Part shown: positions 1 through 11,683 of the stretch, one piece after another | Layout: each line of letters begins with the position of its first letter | How positions within the stretch are numbered: the stretch's first letter is position 1 | NCBI RefSeq assembly: GCF_023091745.1 | Contig: NC_068910.1 | Coordinates: forward strand, 89,098,170 to 89,162,169 | DNA: 64,000 nt | Source: Budorcas taxicolor | Lineage: Eukaryota > Chordata > Mammalia > Artiodactyla > Bovidae | Direction of reading: 5' to 3' | Notes under the pieces: model-generated | Database searches by the model: none | Told to the model about the DNA's origin: nothing | What the model saw: the letters and a program-made list of their open reading frames with translations, nothing else | Program-made: the position numbers and the translations under genes

Positions 1-6
1 CAGCAT

Positions 7-39
7 CTGTGTGTGTAAGCATGTTTGTGTGTGTGTGTT
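7..39. repeat. (TG)n microsatellite, interrupted
   Basis: Two GT runs separated by a short AAGCATG interruption. Simple repeat. Confidence 0.85.
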
Positions 40-888
40 GCTACTTATTAGTGATTATGGTGATTGCCTGGCTTCTGTTGGGGCTCAAGTACAAATGAAA
101 AAATTGCCAAAAATTTTCTTTCATAATCTGGAGGGTTTCTAAGTTTTAGACAGTATTTTGTTTCTTGGATCTAGAAAACAAACAAAAAAATGTATATAGA
201 AGAAAACTAATGCGGGAAATGGACTAGTGACACACAAAAAATGAGATTTGATTTATTCTTTTCTTTATTTTAAAACAGAAAAGCTGTAAAAAGATGAGAG
301 TTAAGCCTTCCCTGTAAGAGCACATCAAATAAATCAACAGAGGAAACAACTTAAGTCTTCTATTTACTGCCATGGGCAGTTGTATAAATCTGGTTCTAGG
401 ATAACCTTTGATACATTTTGCAAGAGGCATTCTGTAATAACCATCAATAAAACCAGGACCAAATATTTTTATCTAATGTTTCTACATAGAGACTATAGCT
501 ATTTAGTATTTCTTCTAACATTTTTATGGTTATTTTAAATTTTGATAAGATTTCAACTATTTAAATATTTTTAATGGGCTAATATGTATATAATTAAAAT
601 CATAAATCCCTGGCAGTTGTAATAACAATTAACAAAAGACAATACCTAAATTCTAAAATTCTTACTTAAATTAATATAATTAAAAAATTATAATTTATGA
701 GTAAGATAAGGTATCTATTATTAATTTAAAGTGGCTTCCTATCCTTGAGATATATGATGAGATTATGATAGATGATCTTACAGTTACCATTCAAATCTGA
801 AATTCTGAAATGAATCATTTGAAGTAAACTTTTAAATTAAAATATTTCTCTTTAGTCTCTGTGTTAGATACACGTGTCTATTTGAGTA
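40..888. other. AT-rich stretch without gene
   Basis: Strongly AT-rich DNA with no credible coding frame and no repeat that I recognise. Short open frames here have chance length. Confidence 0.6.
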
Positions 889-924
889 AATATATATATA
901 TATATATACACACACACATATATG
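889..924. repeat. compound (TA)n(CA)n microsatellite
   Basis: A run of TA dinucleotides passes directly into CA repeats and back to TATA. This alternating purine-pyrimidine DNA is likely length-polymorphic. Confidence 0.9.
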
Positions 925-962
925 GCAAACTGTTGATTTAAGTAGATTTGGAATGAGTATTC

Positions 963-1241
963 GGAGAAGGCAATGGCACCCCACTCCAGTACTCTTGCCT
1001 GGAAAATCCCATGGACGGGGGAGCCTGATAGGCTGTAGTCCATAGGGTTGCGAACAGTCGGACACGACTGAGCAACCTCACTTTCACTTTTCACCTTCAT
1101 TCATTGGAGAAGGAAATGGCAACCCACTCCAGTGTTCTTGCCTGGAGAATCCCAGGGAAGGGGGAGCCTGGTGGGCTGCCGTCTATGGGGTCGCACAGAG
1201 TCGGACACGACTGCAGAGACTTAGCGGCAGCAGCAGCAACA
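963..1241 (+). mobile_element. Bov-A2 SINE (dimer), full length
   Basis: Ruminant Bov-A2 made of two related BovA monomers: about 963-1106, starting GGAGAAGGCAATGG, and about 1107-1225, starting GGAGAAGGAAATGG. It ends in a (CAG)n tail. An exact 11-bp target-site duplication, GAATGAGTATT, flanks it at 951-961 and 1242-1252, so the insertion is intact at both ends. It is mobilised in trans by BovB and has no coding capacity. Confidence 0.93.
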
Positions 1242-1360
1242 GAATGAGTATTATTATTATTTCCCAAGATTTCTACTAATCTGTTATTCATCTACTTGGT
1301 TTTTAATGAATAAAAAGTTATTTTCTCATTTTGAATTTATTAAAATTGTAATGACTATAT

Positions 1361-1741
1361 TAATTTCTTCGGGCTACAATAACAAGTACCAGAAACTTGA
1401 TGGCTTACACAACAGAAATTTATTTTCTTACAGTTCCTGAGCCTAGGAAATCAGATCCATGCTCTGAAGGCTCTAGACTTCTTTCAAAGTCTGGTGGCTC
1501 TAGGCATTCCTTGGTGTAGAGCAGTATAACTCCAGTCTCTAACTTCATCTTTACAAAGCTGTATCTTCTCCTATATCTGTCTTCAAATTTCCCTCATCTT
1601 TTAAGGACATTAGTCATTGGATTAGGACCCATTCTAATGCTGTATGAAATCATATTAGCTTGATTAAATTTGCAAAGACCCTATTTCAAAACAAGGACAT
1701 ATTCTGAGGTTCTAGGCAGACACAACTCAACCCAGTACCCA
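1361..1741. repeat. old mammalian interspersed repeat (family not named)
   Basis: The sequence matches a common mammalian repeat pattern: a gctacaataacaagtacca-like start, a 'cagttcctgagcctag' segment, a long TTAGTCATTGGATTAGGACC block and an ending 'gaggttctaggcagacac..caacccag'. A second copy of the same family lies in pieces at 42186-43583. I believe it is a non-coding retroposon or LINE 3' end but cannot name it with certainty. Confidence 0.6.
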
Positions 1742-1751
1742 AACATACAAT

Positions 1752-1886
1752 GAGAAAAGTGAAAGTGAAGTCATTGAGTCATGTCCAACTCTCAGTGACC
1801 CCATGGACTGCAGCCTACCAAGCTTCTCTGTCCATGGGATTTTCCAGGCAAGAGTACTGGAGTGGGGTGCCATTGCCTTCTCCGGG
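1752..1886 (-). mobile_element. BovA monomer SINE
   Basis: Reverse-orientation BovA unit (3' tail side at left, GAAAAGTGAAAGTGAAG; 5' side at right, CCATTGCCTTCTCC). The exact 10-bp duplication AACATACAAT at 1742-1751 and 1887-1896 shows it is a complete, 5'-truncated insertion. It sits at the right edge of the older repeat. Confidence 0.9.
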
Positions 1887-1896
1887 AACATACAAT

Positions 1897-2365
1897 AATA
1901 CTTGCAATAACCTATATTGTCATAATGAATTTAATTCCTCCCGAAAGCAAGGAAGTCTGCAGGTGGTAGATATGTGGGATGGTAAACAGAGCTCATCAAC
2001 GAATATTTCCAGCTTCTTCCGATCCACAAGGAGGGAGTGCGGCGGATGTGGTATCTTGCTTTGGCAACTAGATATAAGTAATAGAGTAATTTTTTTTCAG
2101 CTGAGGAATTTAACAGCCATATTCTGCCTTTCCATTTGTTCAGACAGTGAGTGCTCCAGCAACCTAGATCCTAGAATGAGGATGATGGAGAGCAAAGTCT
2201 CCAATAGACTCATAATGTATCAGGAAATAACCCTTGTTGCTTAAGACTTGGGATTTGTTTGTATTTGTAGAATATGCATCCTCAATGACAGTGAGTGAAA
2301 CTGGTTTTGGTTGGGGGGGCAAACAAAATTTTATTCTTTTAATGCATAAAGTACATACATACATA
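1897..2365. other. unique sequence
   Basis: No gene or repeat recognised. The open frame running out of the preceding SINE is fortuitous. Confidence 0.5.
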
Positions 2366-2579
2366 GAGCTTCCCTGCTGGCTCAGAAGGTAAGGAATATG
2401 CCCGCAATGCGGGAGACTTGGGTTTGATCCCTGGATCAGGAAGATCCCCTGGAGAAGGGAATGGCTACCCACGCCAGTATTCTTGCCTGAAGAATCCCAT
2501 GGACAGAGGAGTTTGCTGGGCTATAGTCCATGGGGTCACAGAGTTGGACATGACTGAGCGATTAATACTTCCACTTTCA
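2366..2579 (+). mobile_element. Bov-tA SINE
   Basis: tRNA-derived head (AGCTTCCCTGCTGGCTCAG with degenerate A and B boxes, about 2366-2445) joined to a BovA body ending in 'gactgagcgatta'. ACATACATAC is found at both edges (about 2353 and 2580) and looks like the target duplication. The tRNA part is a pseudo-tRNA, not a functional gene. Confidence 0.92.
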
Positions 2580-2591
2580 CATACATACACA

Positions 2592-3449
2592 CGTATATGG
2601 TGCATAAACATAAGCATGGTATATTTTATTAAATTCCATGCAGAGCTGATTAGGACAAAAAAAACCTGAAAATGCATCTTAGGAAATAAACAGCAAAAAA
2701 GATTGAGAAACTTTACCATAGGGAAACCTAGTCTATCTTGGGTGATACCAGCGGCTTTATTAAATTGGAATATGAGACTCAGCTTCAAAAATGATGTTTT
2801 CATACTTTTCATCAATTTGAGTTTTCATTAATCTGAACTGAGGGACTTAAAATAATATCACCCTTATATACTTTGTGATAATTAAATGACAGTCAATATA
2901 AAAGGCTTCTTGCAGTGCTTGCCACAGTTTCTAAAAGTTAGAAAATAAACACCACATTTCCATTTAAACTTTAGGTTATATTCAAAGTAGCTGAATATAT
3001 TTTTCAGAATAGTTTTAGTGCTAAGACAAAGAATATATATACTTCAATACTTTAGTAACTTTAATAATAAGTTATTTATTGTTCAACTCAGTGTGCAAAG
3101 CATTTCAGAGAGAGTATGATCATTCATTCTACATACATATTCTGGGATCCATTTATCCCAACAGGTGGGTTGGTATTTTCCACAGGGTTTGGCCATCCAA
3201 TGAATGACTGAAAAAAGTGTCTGGGGTGGCACAGGAGGAACATTAGAGGCCAGTCCCAGATGTGCTTGCGTTTCATTGGCTACATCTGAGTTACATGATA
3301 TCTACTTACAAGAGAGCTGGAAAGTTTAATCAAACTCTTTGTGGAAGAAGAAAAGAAAATGATTCTAGGCTAACATACAGCACCCTCTCGGCCACCATGA
3401 TGGAGATTCCATAGTACATTCCAGCACCATAAGTGTTGGAAACCAGTTA
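2592..3449. other. unique sequence
   Basis: AT-rich single-copy sequence with no gene, RNA gene or clear repeat visible. Confidence 0.5.
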
Positions 3450-3624
3450 AGATGTACACTGTACCAAGCTCTTTAAAACCATCATTCATATACCCTTCTG
3501 AGTAGGCACTATTTTAATCTGTTTTATGGCTGAGATGATTGTTAAGATCACACTGTAAGTTGGGTAACCAAGGTCAGAATCTAGATCTACTTGTTCCAGA
3601 GCTCTAAGCCAGCATGCTCTAAAA
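3450..3624 (-). repeat. MIR SINE, ancient
   Basis: Reads as the reverse complement of MIR: 'ctgtaccaagctcttta', then the diverged core 'gtaggcactattttaatctg', then 'gatcacactgtaag' and 'gtcagaatctagatct'. Heavily diverged, as expected for a pre-eutherian element. Confidence 0.7.
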
Positions 3625-4540
3625 CCTCCCCAATCAGGTGCTCAGTCATCATTCCTTCTTCTCCCAAGGATAATGGAATAGAAATGCTACTCCATAGTCA
3701 GACTGGAGAAGGCCAACATTTCCCCAATGATGAGTGAAAGGTTTACTTAACAATATTGCAAAAATCTCTGGAAATATTAAAATAAAACATTTTTGTATCT
3801 TCTTTGATAATTAAACATGATTCAGAACCAAAGCTGGAAAACAGACTACCAATATCCCTGTAAATGTTGTTCCAGCTTTGTGACAGAATGTATTTTTAAT
3901 GTGTGTTTTTGGTGGGAAGTAGAGAAGTGAGAAACAAAATAATAGCCAAGTAATGACTTGATTTAAGGCTGATGTAGAGAAAAGCTAAAAAGTAACCCTC
4001 AGCACTCATCATACTATATAATTTTCCTTGACCCTGTCTATACCAATCAGTGCCTCAGACTGTCATGTTTACCAGATTGCTGAAGGGAAGGACTGTAGGT
4101 AAGTGGTCTTTGAAAAATGAAAAATTAAAGAACAGAAATTTGGTGTAACATTTCTCTTATTGCTAAAAATTATTTTAAGTTAATTTGTAGTTACTCAATA
4201 TATCTTGGATACAATGTAAACTTATTAAAATTGTATATTCCTACTAAGTATAAAGAACTAGTCAATGAAAATAAGATACATTAAAAATTGAAACAAGCCA
4301 ATGTGATATGAGGACCATACCATTTGTATGAAATTATCAAAAACTACAGTAGCATTTTTCAATCTTAAAGATTTGATTTTTGGATCCTTTACATTAGTAT
4401 TAGTATATAATAGAAAAGCCAAAATTACTCAGAAAATAAAAATCACTTACATCTATCTTGCTTTTTAGTAAATGATTAATCAATAGAAACTGCTTTGGAG
4501 AATTTTCATCTAAATTGAAATACTTTGATATGAAGTACTT
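3625..4540. other. unique sequence
   Basis: No gene or recognised repeat. AT-rich. Confidence 0.5.
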
Positions 4541-4780
4541 TTTAAAAAATTTAAATTTATTTATTTTAATTGGAGGCCAGTTACTTTACAATATTGTATT
4601 GGTTTTGCCATACGTCAACATGAATCCGCCACAGGTGTACACGTGTTCCCCATCCTGAACCTCCCTCCCACCTCCCTCCCCATACCATCCCTCTGGGTCA
4701 TCCCAGTGCACCATCCCCAAGTATCCTGAATCCTGCATCGAACCTGGACTGGCGATTCATTTCTTATATGATATTATACT
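4541..4780 (-). mobile_element. ruminant L1 3'-end fragment
   Basis: Antisense 3' UTR of a ruminant L1. The A-tail side at left appears as 'aatttaaatttatttatt', followed by 'ttggaggccagttactttac', 'catgaatccgccacagg', CCTCCCTCCC runs and 'ctggactggcgattcatt'. It is truncated to about 240 bp with no ORF2 left. Confidence 0.85.
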
Positions 4781-5856
4781 TTATATGTCATATTATTCCT
4801 TCATTTGTAGGTTTATTTCTAAATTTGGACCATGACGATTTTTCCAGATATTTCACTTTAGTAAGACAATGTGTCTTACATCTCTCATTTTTTTTTAAGT
4901 AAAATTATATTACCTACACTCCCTGATGGTATTGAATAATTAAAAGTACAGTGTTTGTTGTAAAAGGGCTTCAAGAACTCTATAGGTGGTCAGAAGTTAT
5001 TTTATCAGGCAGATATAAGATAATTTGGATATTGGAAGAAAACCAGAATCTGCTCCCAAACAGATTAGTTCTTCTGTATGACAGAACCTTACGCAGTTCA
5101 ATTGGATTACACGTGCCCTTGGATTAATTCCAGGATATTACTGTAAGAGACAATAAGCAACTTCTTTTGAATTTGAACAATTCATTAGTAAATAGTCTAA
5201 AAGACAACTCAGTGAGCCAATATAACTAAAAATTTGGGAACTGTAGGTATGATGAATATTTTCCTAAATCTTTGACAATTCTTTATTCTTAAGAACAACA
5301 AAAATTCTGTTTTGGATTTAAAAAAAAACACCTTATTAGGATTACAGTTATGTGATGCTAAAATTCAATTATACAAAAAGCCCAGATTGGAGCAGATGGA
5401 CTTGAAATAATTTGGCAAAAAATCAAAGGGATTTTCTTGTGTTTGTGATGTGGTGTAAAAATAGCAAAAAGTGTATTATTTGACATCACTGAAATTAGAC
5501 TGTATACTAAAATTAGCACTTGAGCCCTTTAAATAGAGATGATAAAATAAGGAGCAGAAAAAGACTATGTAGGGATAAGAAGCCTAGCCTGTCACAGTCA
5601 GAGGCCACAAAGATAGAGGGTCACCTGTAAATAATTTACAACTTTGTGAGATTGACAATTTTGCTTATTTTAAAAACACGTTCCTCATCTAGATTAGCGG
5701 TTATCTCCCCCATCAGAGAGCTACTTTTAAATGTATGGCCAAGGTTGTGATTTCATAGACTACTTATACAGAGGGAGGGGGAAATGAACAACCTCAGAAT
5801 GAGGTCTACTGACGCTAAGGAGATAAAACTTCATCAGGGGACTCTGAGACACCTCT
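4781..5856. other. unique sequence
   Basis: About 1.1 kb of AT-rich DNA with no recognisable gene or repeat. Confidence 0.5.
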
Positions 5857-6062
5857 GTGCTCAGGCGCTCAGTTGTGTCCGAATCTTTGCAACCCCATGC
5901 AGTGTAGCCCACCAGGCTACCCTGTCCATGTGATTTCCCAGGCAAGAACACTGGAGTGAGTTGCCATTTCCTTCTCCAGGGCATCTTCCTGACCCAGGTA
6001 CTGAACTTGTGTCTCCTGCATCTCATGCACTGCCAGGTGGACTCTTTACCACTGTGCCATTG
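5857..6062 (-). mobile_element. Bov-tA SINE
   Basis: Reverse orientation: BovA tail (GCTCAGGCGCTCAGTTGTG) at left and tRNA head (CAGGTGGACTCTTTACCACTG) at right, diverged by point changes and a small deletion. The open frame across it is a by-product of the SINE sequence. Confidence 0.88.
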
Positions 6063-6899
6063 TGTGTTTTCAAAATTCTAAGTTTTAAGGTATACATACT
6101 TAGAGAAATTATGTTTTGATATTATTTATTACTTTCTATAGTATTTTATTTGATCAAGAGCTAGGTAGTGTTTAAAAGCATCACTAAAGTTTTCAATCAA
6201 GATAGAAAATGATTTTCCACATTGATTTTAATTCTAAAACAAGATAAATTCTTCCTGATGACAAATGATGGTATTTGGTAGAAAATATTTTGCTTTTGTG
6301 AAATATTGCTACATTTTAGTCATTTAAATCTCATATCTCTAAAAATGGAATATTTTTAAAAGCTCCATGTCATGTGGTAAAAGTACTAATCATGGATAGA
6401 TACACAGAGAGGCAGACTGATTACACACAGTGAAGCATGAGTGAATATTGAAAATGAATTGATTGAAATAGGTTACTTAGAACATATTTCAGAAGAACAA
6501 TATGCAATTTATCTTGGCTCCTTCAAATCATTTTGAAACGAGCTGGAGTGTAATAAAAAGAATAAAAAACATAAGAGCAAATGAATCATTCTTCTCTGGT
6601 CTGGATTTTTAATGCTTCACTTATTTTAATTGTCCTATGTCCTTTTGTAGATAGTAGCCTATACATTTCATGAAAATGTGGTGTTTCTGCATAGTATGCT
6701 AAGACAATCTTATCATACAAAGAAAAATTTCAAACTGAACTGATAAGGAATGGTCTTTTGGCTGTAAAAGGATTCTTCAATTTTGGAAACAAAAGTTGAT
6801 TATGTATTTCTGTTTGTTTAGTGTACCCAATCTTAAATTAATCAATCAAAGCAATTTATTAAAGTGTTACAATGTTTTTGCAGTGTGGAAGATGTTTTA
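6063..6899. other. unique sequence
   Basis: AT-rich with nothing recognisable. Confidence 0.5.
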
Positions 6900-7143
6900 A
6901 AAATGCTTAGGAGCATAGATTTTATAGAGATCAGGATTCAAAGGAAGATTGCCCTTTTTATTAATTTGGGTTGGATATCAAAATTTCAATGTACAGTTTG
7001 CTCATTTGTCCAATGGGAGTAATGACCACATAAGGTTCTCATAGGCCTTAAATTATTTAATGAGTGTTTAAAAACTAGAACAATTCCTGGCAAGTTATGG
7101 CAAGTGCTTACCACATTGCAGTAGATGTTGGAATTATTAGCAT
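6900..7143 (+). repeat. MIR SINE, ancient
   Basis: Sense MIR: 'gcatagattttatagagatcaggattc' resembles the tRNA-derived start. It continues with 'cagtttgctcatttgtccaa', then 'ggttctcataggccttaaat' and 'caattcctggcaag', matching the known MIR order. Strongly diverged. Confidence 0.7.
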
Positions 7144-7861
7144 GGATCAATTTGACTATGTATACAAGCTTTCAACTATAATGAGGGCATGTTGGAAAGA
7201 GTAAAAAAATTAGTTTGGGGTTTTTCAAATTATACCACATCCTTTGGGACTCTAGAAAACAAATATTTATGGAACAAATAAACATAAATATGGAAAACAA
7301 ATATTTAATATTTTATATCTTATACTATGCAGATTTCCTTCAGATGAGTATTTTATGGTTCTCCAGGAATGCCAACTCAAAAATGCAATCACAAACAAGT
7401 CCATTTGATCACTTTACTCCATTTAGGGTTCATTGCATATCCCTGCATAGGGTTCAAATATATCTTTATATGGCAGGCACATTTTGAGCAACTAATAATA
7501 TGATTCCAAGTTTTACATAAAAGGAGCCTAGATTTCCACATACATTTCTCCATTCAGCTGCTTGTTTAGAGACTAAAAAAGAGAAAAAACAATTGATATT
7601 TGGAAATATATTGAAGCCAAGTACCCATTTAAAATTCTGTATCTTAAACCTTCTAATTTGGTGGTGGGGTGCTTCACTGTTCTAAGTTATTTCTGGCTTT
7701 GTCATAATGAAAACCTAATTTTTTTTTTAAATCTGAAACACTGCTAAAATTAAATTTCCAACATCTACTATAAAGTTTAGGTTTTAAAAATTTTCCTTTC
7801 AGAAAAACAGTGAGTTATCCATTTGTTCCATATACAGTGCTCACTAAAAATGTGTTAAATT
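7144..7861. other. unique sequence
   Basis: No gene. The 90-codon open frame at 7215-7487 has no recognisable domain and chance length. Confidence 0.5.
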
Positions 7862-7876
7862 TAATAGAAATGTAAA

Positions 7877-8132
7877 AGTGAAAGTTGCTGTCCAACTCTT
7901 TGTGACCCCATGGACTATACAGTTCATGGGATTCTCCAGGCCAGAATACTGGAGTGGGTAGCCTTTCCCTTCTCCAGAGGGATCTTCCCAACCCAGGGAT
8001 TGAACCCAGGTCTCCTGCACTACAGGTGGATTCTTTACCAACTGAGCCACAAGGGAAGCCCAAGAATATTGGAGTGGGTAGCCTCTCCCTTCCCCAGGCG
8101 GATTCTTTACCAACTGAGCTATCAGGAAGCCC
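7877..8132 (-). mobile_element. Bov-tA SINE with duplicated tRNA head
   Basis: A reverse-orientation Bov-tA in which the tRNA-derived head occurs twice. The first head ends near 8062 (CACAAGGGAAGCCC). A short piece of BovA sequence follows (about 8063-8098), then a second, internally shortened head (about 8099-8132). The near-identical 15-bp duplication TAATAGAAATGTAAA / TAATAGGAATGTAAA at 7862-7876 and 8133-8147 flanks the whole structure, so it inserted as one unit. The element at 44240-44550 has the same arrangement. Confidence 0.88.
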
Positions 8133-8463
8133 TAATAGGAATGTAAACTTTTGTCTAATACAGGTCTTATCAAACTTTCCAGAAGGTGATGACTCTGTTC
8201 CTTTTGGACTTATTTTAGTGCATATGACATTTTTGTCTGTAGCGTGTGTGAGTTTTGGTCATAATCTTGAACCATCACTTGGTCTGAGATTCTTGTCTCT
8301 CATATAGAAATGACCAATTCATCAGTTTTCCTTGGTCACATTTTGTATCAAAGAAGATACTGAAAAGTATTCTTTTAAGCATCATTTATGAACTTACCTT
8401 CAAGAAAAATCACAATACATAGACCCCTCACCCCCAAACTCCTTTGCTACAGATATTGTAAGA

Positions 8464-8616
8464 TTGAGGGCAAGAGGAGAAAGGGCAACAGAGGATGAGA
8501 TGGTTGGATGGCATCACTGACTCAATGGACATGAGTTTGAGCAAGCGCCAGGAGATGGTGAAGAGTCAATGGGGTTGCAGAGAGTTGGACATGATTTAGC
8601 AACTGAATAGCAACAG
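8464..8616 (+). mobile_element. BovB LINE 3'-end fragment
   Basis: Sense BovB 3' terminus: 'ggatgagatggttggatggc', 'actgactcaatggacatgag', then 'gagttggacatgatttagc' and a short A-rich end. Severely 5'-truncated and without coding capacity. Confidence 0.85.
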
Positions 8617-8737
8617 ACATTATTACATAATGAAGGTAGTGTATTGCAAAAAGACAAAAAGATGTCACTGGATTGAAACCAGTGGTGTGCCTTCTCACTT
8701 TATTAGGAAAAGTGTGAATGCAAAACGATGATACTTG

Positions 8738-8870
8738 GGGAACTTCCCTGGCAGTTCAGTGGTTAAGACCTGAACTTCTACTTAGAGAGCTGGGGTTCCA
8801 TTTCTGGTCAGTGAACTAAGATCCTGCATGCCATAAGGCATACCTCTTCCCCAAATCATTAAATTACTTT
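8738..8870 (+). mobile_element. CHR-2-like tRNA-derived SINE
   Basis: The GGGAACTTCCCTGGCAGTTC head with the 'ggttaagacc' and 'actaagatcctgcatgcc' blocks is typical of the cetartiodactyl tRNA-derived SINE usually called CHR-2. Imperfect flanking duplications (AAAACGATGATACTTG at 8722 and AAAAATGATGATGCTTA at 8871) support the boundaries and an older age than the Bov-tA copies. Confidence 0.82.
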
Positions 8871-8886
8871 AAAAATGATGATGCTT

Positions 8887-9325
8887 AGTCTAGAATACCA
8901 AATAAATGTAACCAAAGGAATGTCTCTTAAATACACCTTTTCTTTGTATGATGTCATTTCATACTCTACACAAGGACAACTTTCTGTGAGATATGAGGTA
9001 ACACTTTTCTGTCCCAGAGAACATTCTCTTTCAACCTACTCTCCTGCAGCTTCCCCCATATACCTTTCTGCCTCAGAATGATTTTATAGATCACCTAAGG
9101 AAAGGCATTTGCAGATGATGAGTCTAACCAATATGAAGTTAAATCTATCTTTTGCCCTCCAAATGAATAGCCAGGAGAAAACGGTTCCAGAGGAAATGCC
9201 CAATATCTTCCTTTCTGAGATCTATGTTAAAATTAAAGAGCTTTTAAGTCTATATGATTTGTTAATTTCTGCCTTATTATTAAGGAGACTTTACTTTCAG
9301 AATATTTTTTGTTGTGTCCATGTAA
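8887..9325. other. unique sequence
   Basis: No gene supported. The open frame at 9109-9537 runs into the next SINE and is not credible. Confidence 0.45.
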
Positions 9326-9337
9326 GAAAATTTGACA

Positions 9338-9550
9338 TGGGCTTCCCTGGTTGCTCAGTGCTAACACATGCAATGCAAGAGAGGCATGCAGGAGATAAGG
9401 ATTTGACCCCTAGGTTGGGAAGATCCCCTGGAGAAGGAAATGGCAATTCACTCCAGTATTCTTGCCTGGAGAATCCCATGGACAGAGCCTGGCAGGCTAC
9501 TGTACATGGAGTCGCAAGAGTTGGACTTAGCAACTAAACAGTAACAGAAA
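9338..9550 (+). mobile_element. Bov-tA SINE
   Basis: tRNA-derived head from GGGCTTCCCTGGTTGCTCAG, then a BovA body with a small deletion near the 3' end. The flanks share GAAAATTTGAC (about 9326) and GGAAATTTGAC (about 9551), a probable target duplication. Confidence 0.9.
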
Positions 9551-10101
9551 GGAAATTTGACTCCTTTCTGATAGAGATTGGGGATGGGTGGTGGTGGCAG
9601 CGGCACATTATTTGGAGGAATGAAGTAGACTTTTTAATTCCTGACTTTAAATCTAGTTAGAATGTTTAAAATGAAAAATTCAAAGCTATCAATTATTTGG
9701 AAATATTAACGATAAGAGAAATATTAATCTAATGAATTTTGAGGATTCCCATGACCATATCATTTAAGTTAGACTTGGCCCTTTGGGGAAGAATAAAGCA
9801 TGCTAACTTGTCTAGTTTTCCTCTCCCATCCCCACCCTTTTTTTTCACAGAGAGGTAAAAGAATAATACATTCAGAATCATTACTGTGAAAATTCAAGTG
9901 ATTTAACTTCAGCACATTAATGCACTCAAAAAAAAAAAAGCAACCAAATAATGTATATCAAAAGTGTGCTGAAATTACTCTTAATGCTTCACAAGAAAAG
10001 TGGCTTGTTTTATTCTTTTGCAAGACTATTTCATTACCATAATTGTCAAGCATGCAGAGATGCCATAAAAACTCTCCAAATTACTTGAGTGTCACTGGTC
10101 A
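9551..10101. other. unique sequence
   Basis: No gene or clear repeat. Short A-rich and T-rich runs only. Confidence 0.5.
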
Positions 10102-10123
10102 TTTTTTTTTTTTTTTTTTTTTT
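10102..10123. repeat. (T)22 homopolymer
   Basis: 22 consecutive T. No element is recognised next to it, so it may be a mononucleotide repeat or the tail of an unrecognised antisense retroposon. Confidence 0.85.
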
Positions 10124-11079
10124 GGAAACACATACTTTCACATCCGTAATAGGCAAGGGAGAGCTAAACTGAGTGGCAAACCCCAAATGTACCACCAAAC
10201 AAAGGCTCTTCTTCAAACTGCTTCACAAGGCCACAGACAGAATCTTTGCTAACGTTTTCCAGTAGAGGGAACTAAAGATTCACCATCCAGCTTTTAACTC
10301 GCCTCGGGAACCTGCGTGAGTTCGTATAACCCGCCTTGTAATCATCGGAACAAGCATCAAACAGCTTACCAGCGAGCCTCTGATCACACGTGGGCCGGCC
10401 CACACGGCCACACCGGCGGCTCCGCAGACACTAGCGCCTCTTTGATCTAACGTGGCCTGCCTTAATCATTCCAGTCCTGAATGGCATTCAGTTGATGGGT
10501 TCTACCTTCATTTTCAGGATTTTCTCATCTCTGAGCTGGAATTCGACTGTTTTTGAGCTTCGTTAGCTCAGCTGGGTTTTCAGCTTTCCCTGATGCTGTA
10601 TTTTCCGAATTTCCTTTCAGAGATACTACTCTCTGGAGGGTGAGGACTTCGGGTACCTCCCCCGTCCCGCTGATCCCCTCTTCTCTCCATCCCAGGCGTT
10701 TTCTGCTGAACTCCCTAGCATCCCTCCATCCCACGTCAAACTCATCTTTGAGGGGACATAAAGCAACTGAGTAACAAACAGAAGAGGGGATATCACCCTT
10801 CCCCCTCTCCCGGGCATTCCTCAGGGGGTCGTAGATCTTGGCTAAAACAGGTCAAGAGAGACTAGAGATTTCTGTACGACCCCCACTCGCCCCACACCCG
10901 GTTTCTTTCTTGCGCCTTTTTAATGACGGAGAGAGCACCCCCAGACAACCTTTCCGCTCCAAAAGGTGGTTATATTGTTACCTTTCCTTTCGTCCCTCCC
11001 GCTCAGCTTCTCATTCTGCTAAAAGGTGAACAGTGAATGTTTGTGTGATTTTAACCGGTAATGAGGCTGCGCCCTAGGT
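10124..11079 (+). promoter_or_regulatory. ROBO2: promoter-proximal upstream region, CpG-rich shore
   Basis: Repeat-free sequence leading into the CpG island. CpG density rises in patches, for example 10300-10450 and 10640-10900, in contrast to the AT-rich DNA upstream. No TATA box is placed convincingly. It is read as ROBO2 upstream promoter sequence because of its position and lack of retroposons. That is inference. Confidence 0.5.
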
Positions 11080-11257
11080 TCGGGAGGATGATCTTTTTCC
11101 AGAAAGCGCGTGCATCTCCGGCAGTCTGGAGGGATGAATAATTAGGAAGCGCTTCCATGAAATCACTCACCGAGAAAATTACCTGCCCATTAAAGCGGAC
11201 GCGGCGAGGAGCAGGAGGCTAGAGCCCACCTATCCCCTCCCGAGGCGGGAAGGAGGT

Positions 11258-11283
11258 GGGGACGGGGCGGCGCAGGGAAGGGG
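11258..11283 (+). promoter_or_regulatory. potential G-quadruplex with GC box
   Basis: Four G-runs (11258-11261, 11264-11267, 11275-11277, 11280-11283) with loops of 2, 7 and 2 bases fit the standard quadruplex pattern. A GGGGCGG Sp1-type GC box at 11264-11270 lies inside it. Function is inferred. Confidence 0.55.
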
Positions 11284-11676
11284 AAGGAGTGGACCGGTGG
11301 CCTCGGCTCCGAATTTGTTAATTTCCGTCCCGCTAGGACTCTGGGCTTTCCAGCTTTCCCTGGCCCTTTTGCCCAGCGGGCGGCCGTCCCCCTGTGCAGG
11401 CGGGTGGCAGAGCGTGGAGGTGCAGGCTCGGAGCACCCCCTCATCACCCGCGCTCCCTCCCCTCCCCCGGGCAGACTCCAAGCAGCTTTCATTCCTCCCC
11501 TCCCCTCCCGCCTCCTCGCCTTCCCTCCTCTAAGTCCTTCCACCCGCGGCAGCTGCCGGAGGAGGCGGACGCTCTGCTGCGGGGCCGCGGGAGCAGCGGA
11601 GGCCGGACCAGGGGACGGGCGGCTGGACCGCGCGCTCGCTCCCTCGCTCTCCCGCGCCTGGGCTCCCGGGACTCAC

Positions 11677-11683
11677 CCGCCCC
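11677..11683 (-). promoter_or_regulatory. GC box (CCGCCCC on + strand)
   Basis: Sp1/KLF-type GC box on the minus strand within the densest part of the CpG island. Confidence 0.4.

Noticed and set aside
2366..2445. tRNA-like sequences at many positions
   Set aside because: These are the diverged tRNA-derived heads of Bov-tA and CHR-2 SINEs, embedded in the SINE body and without an intact cloverleaf.
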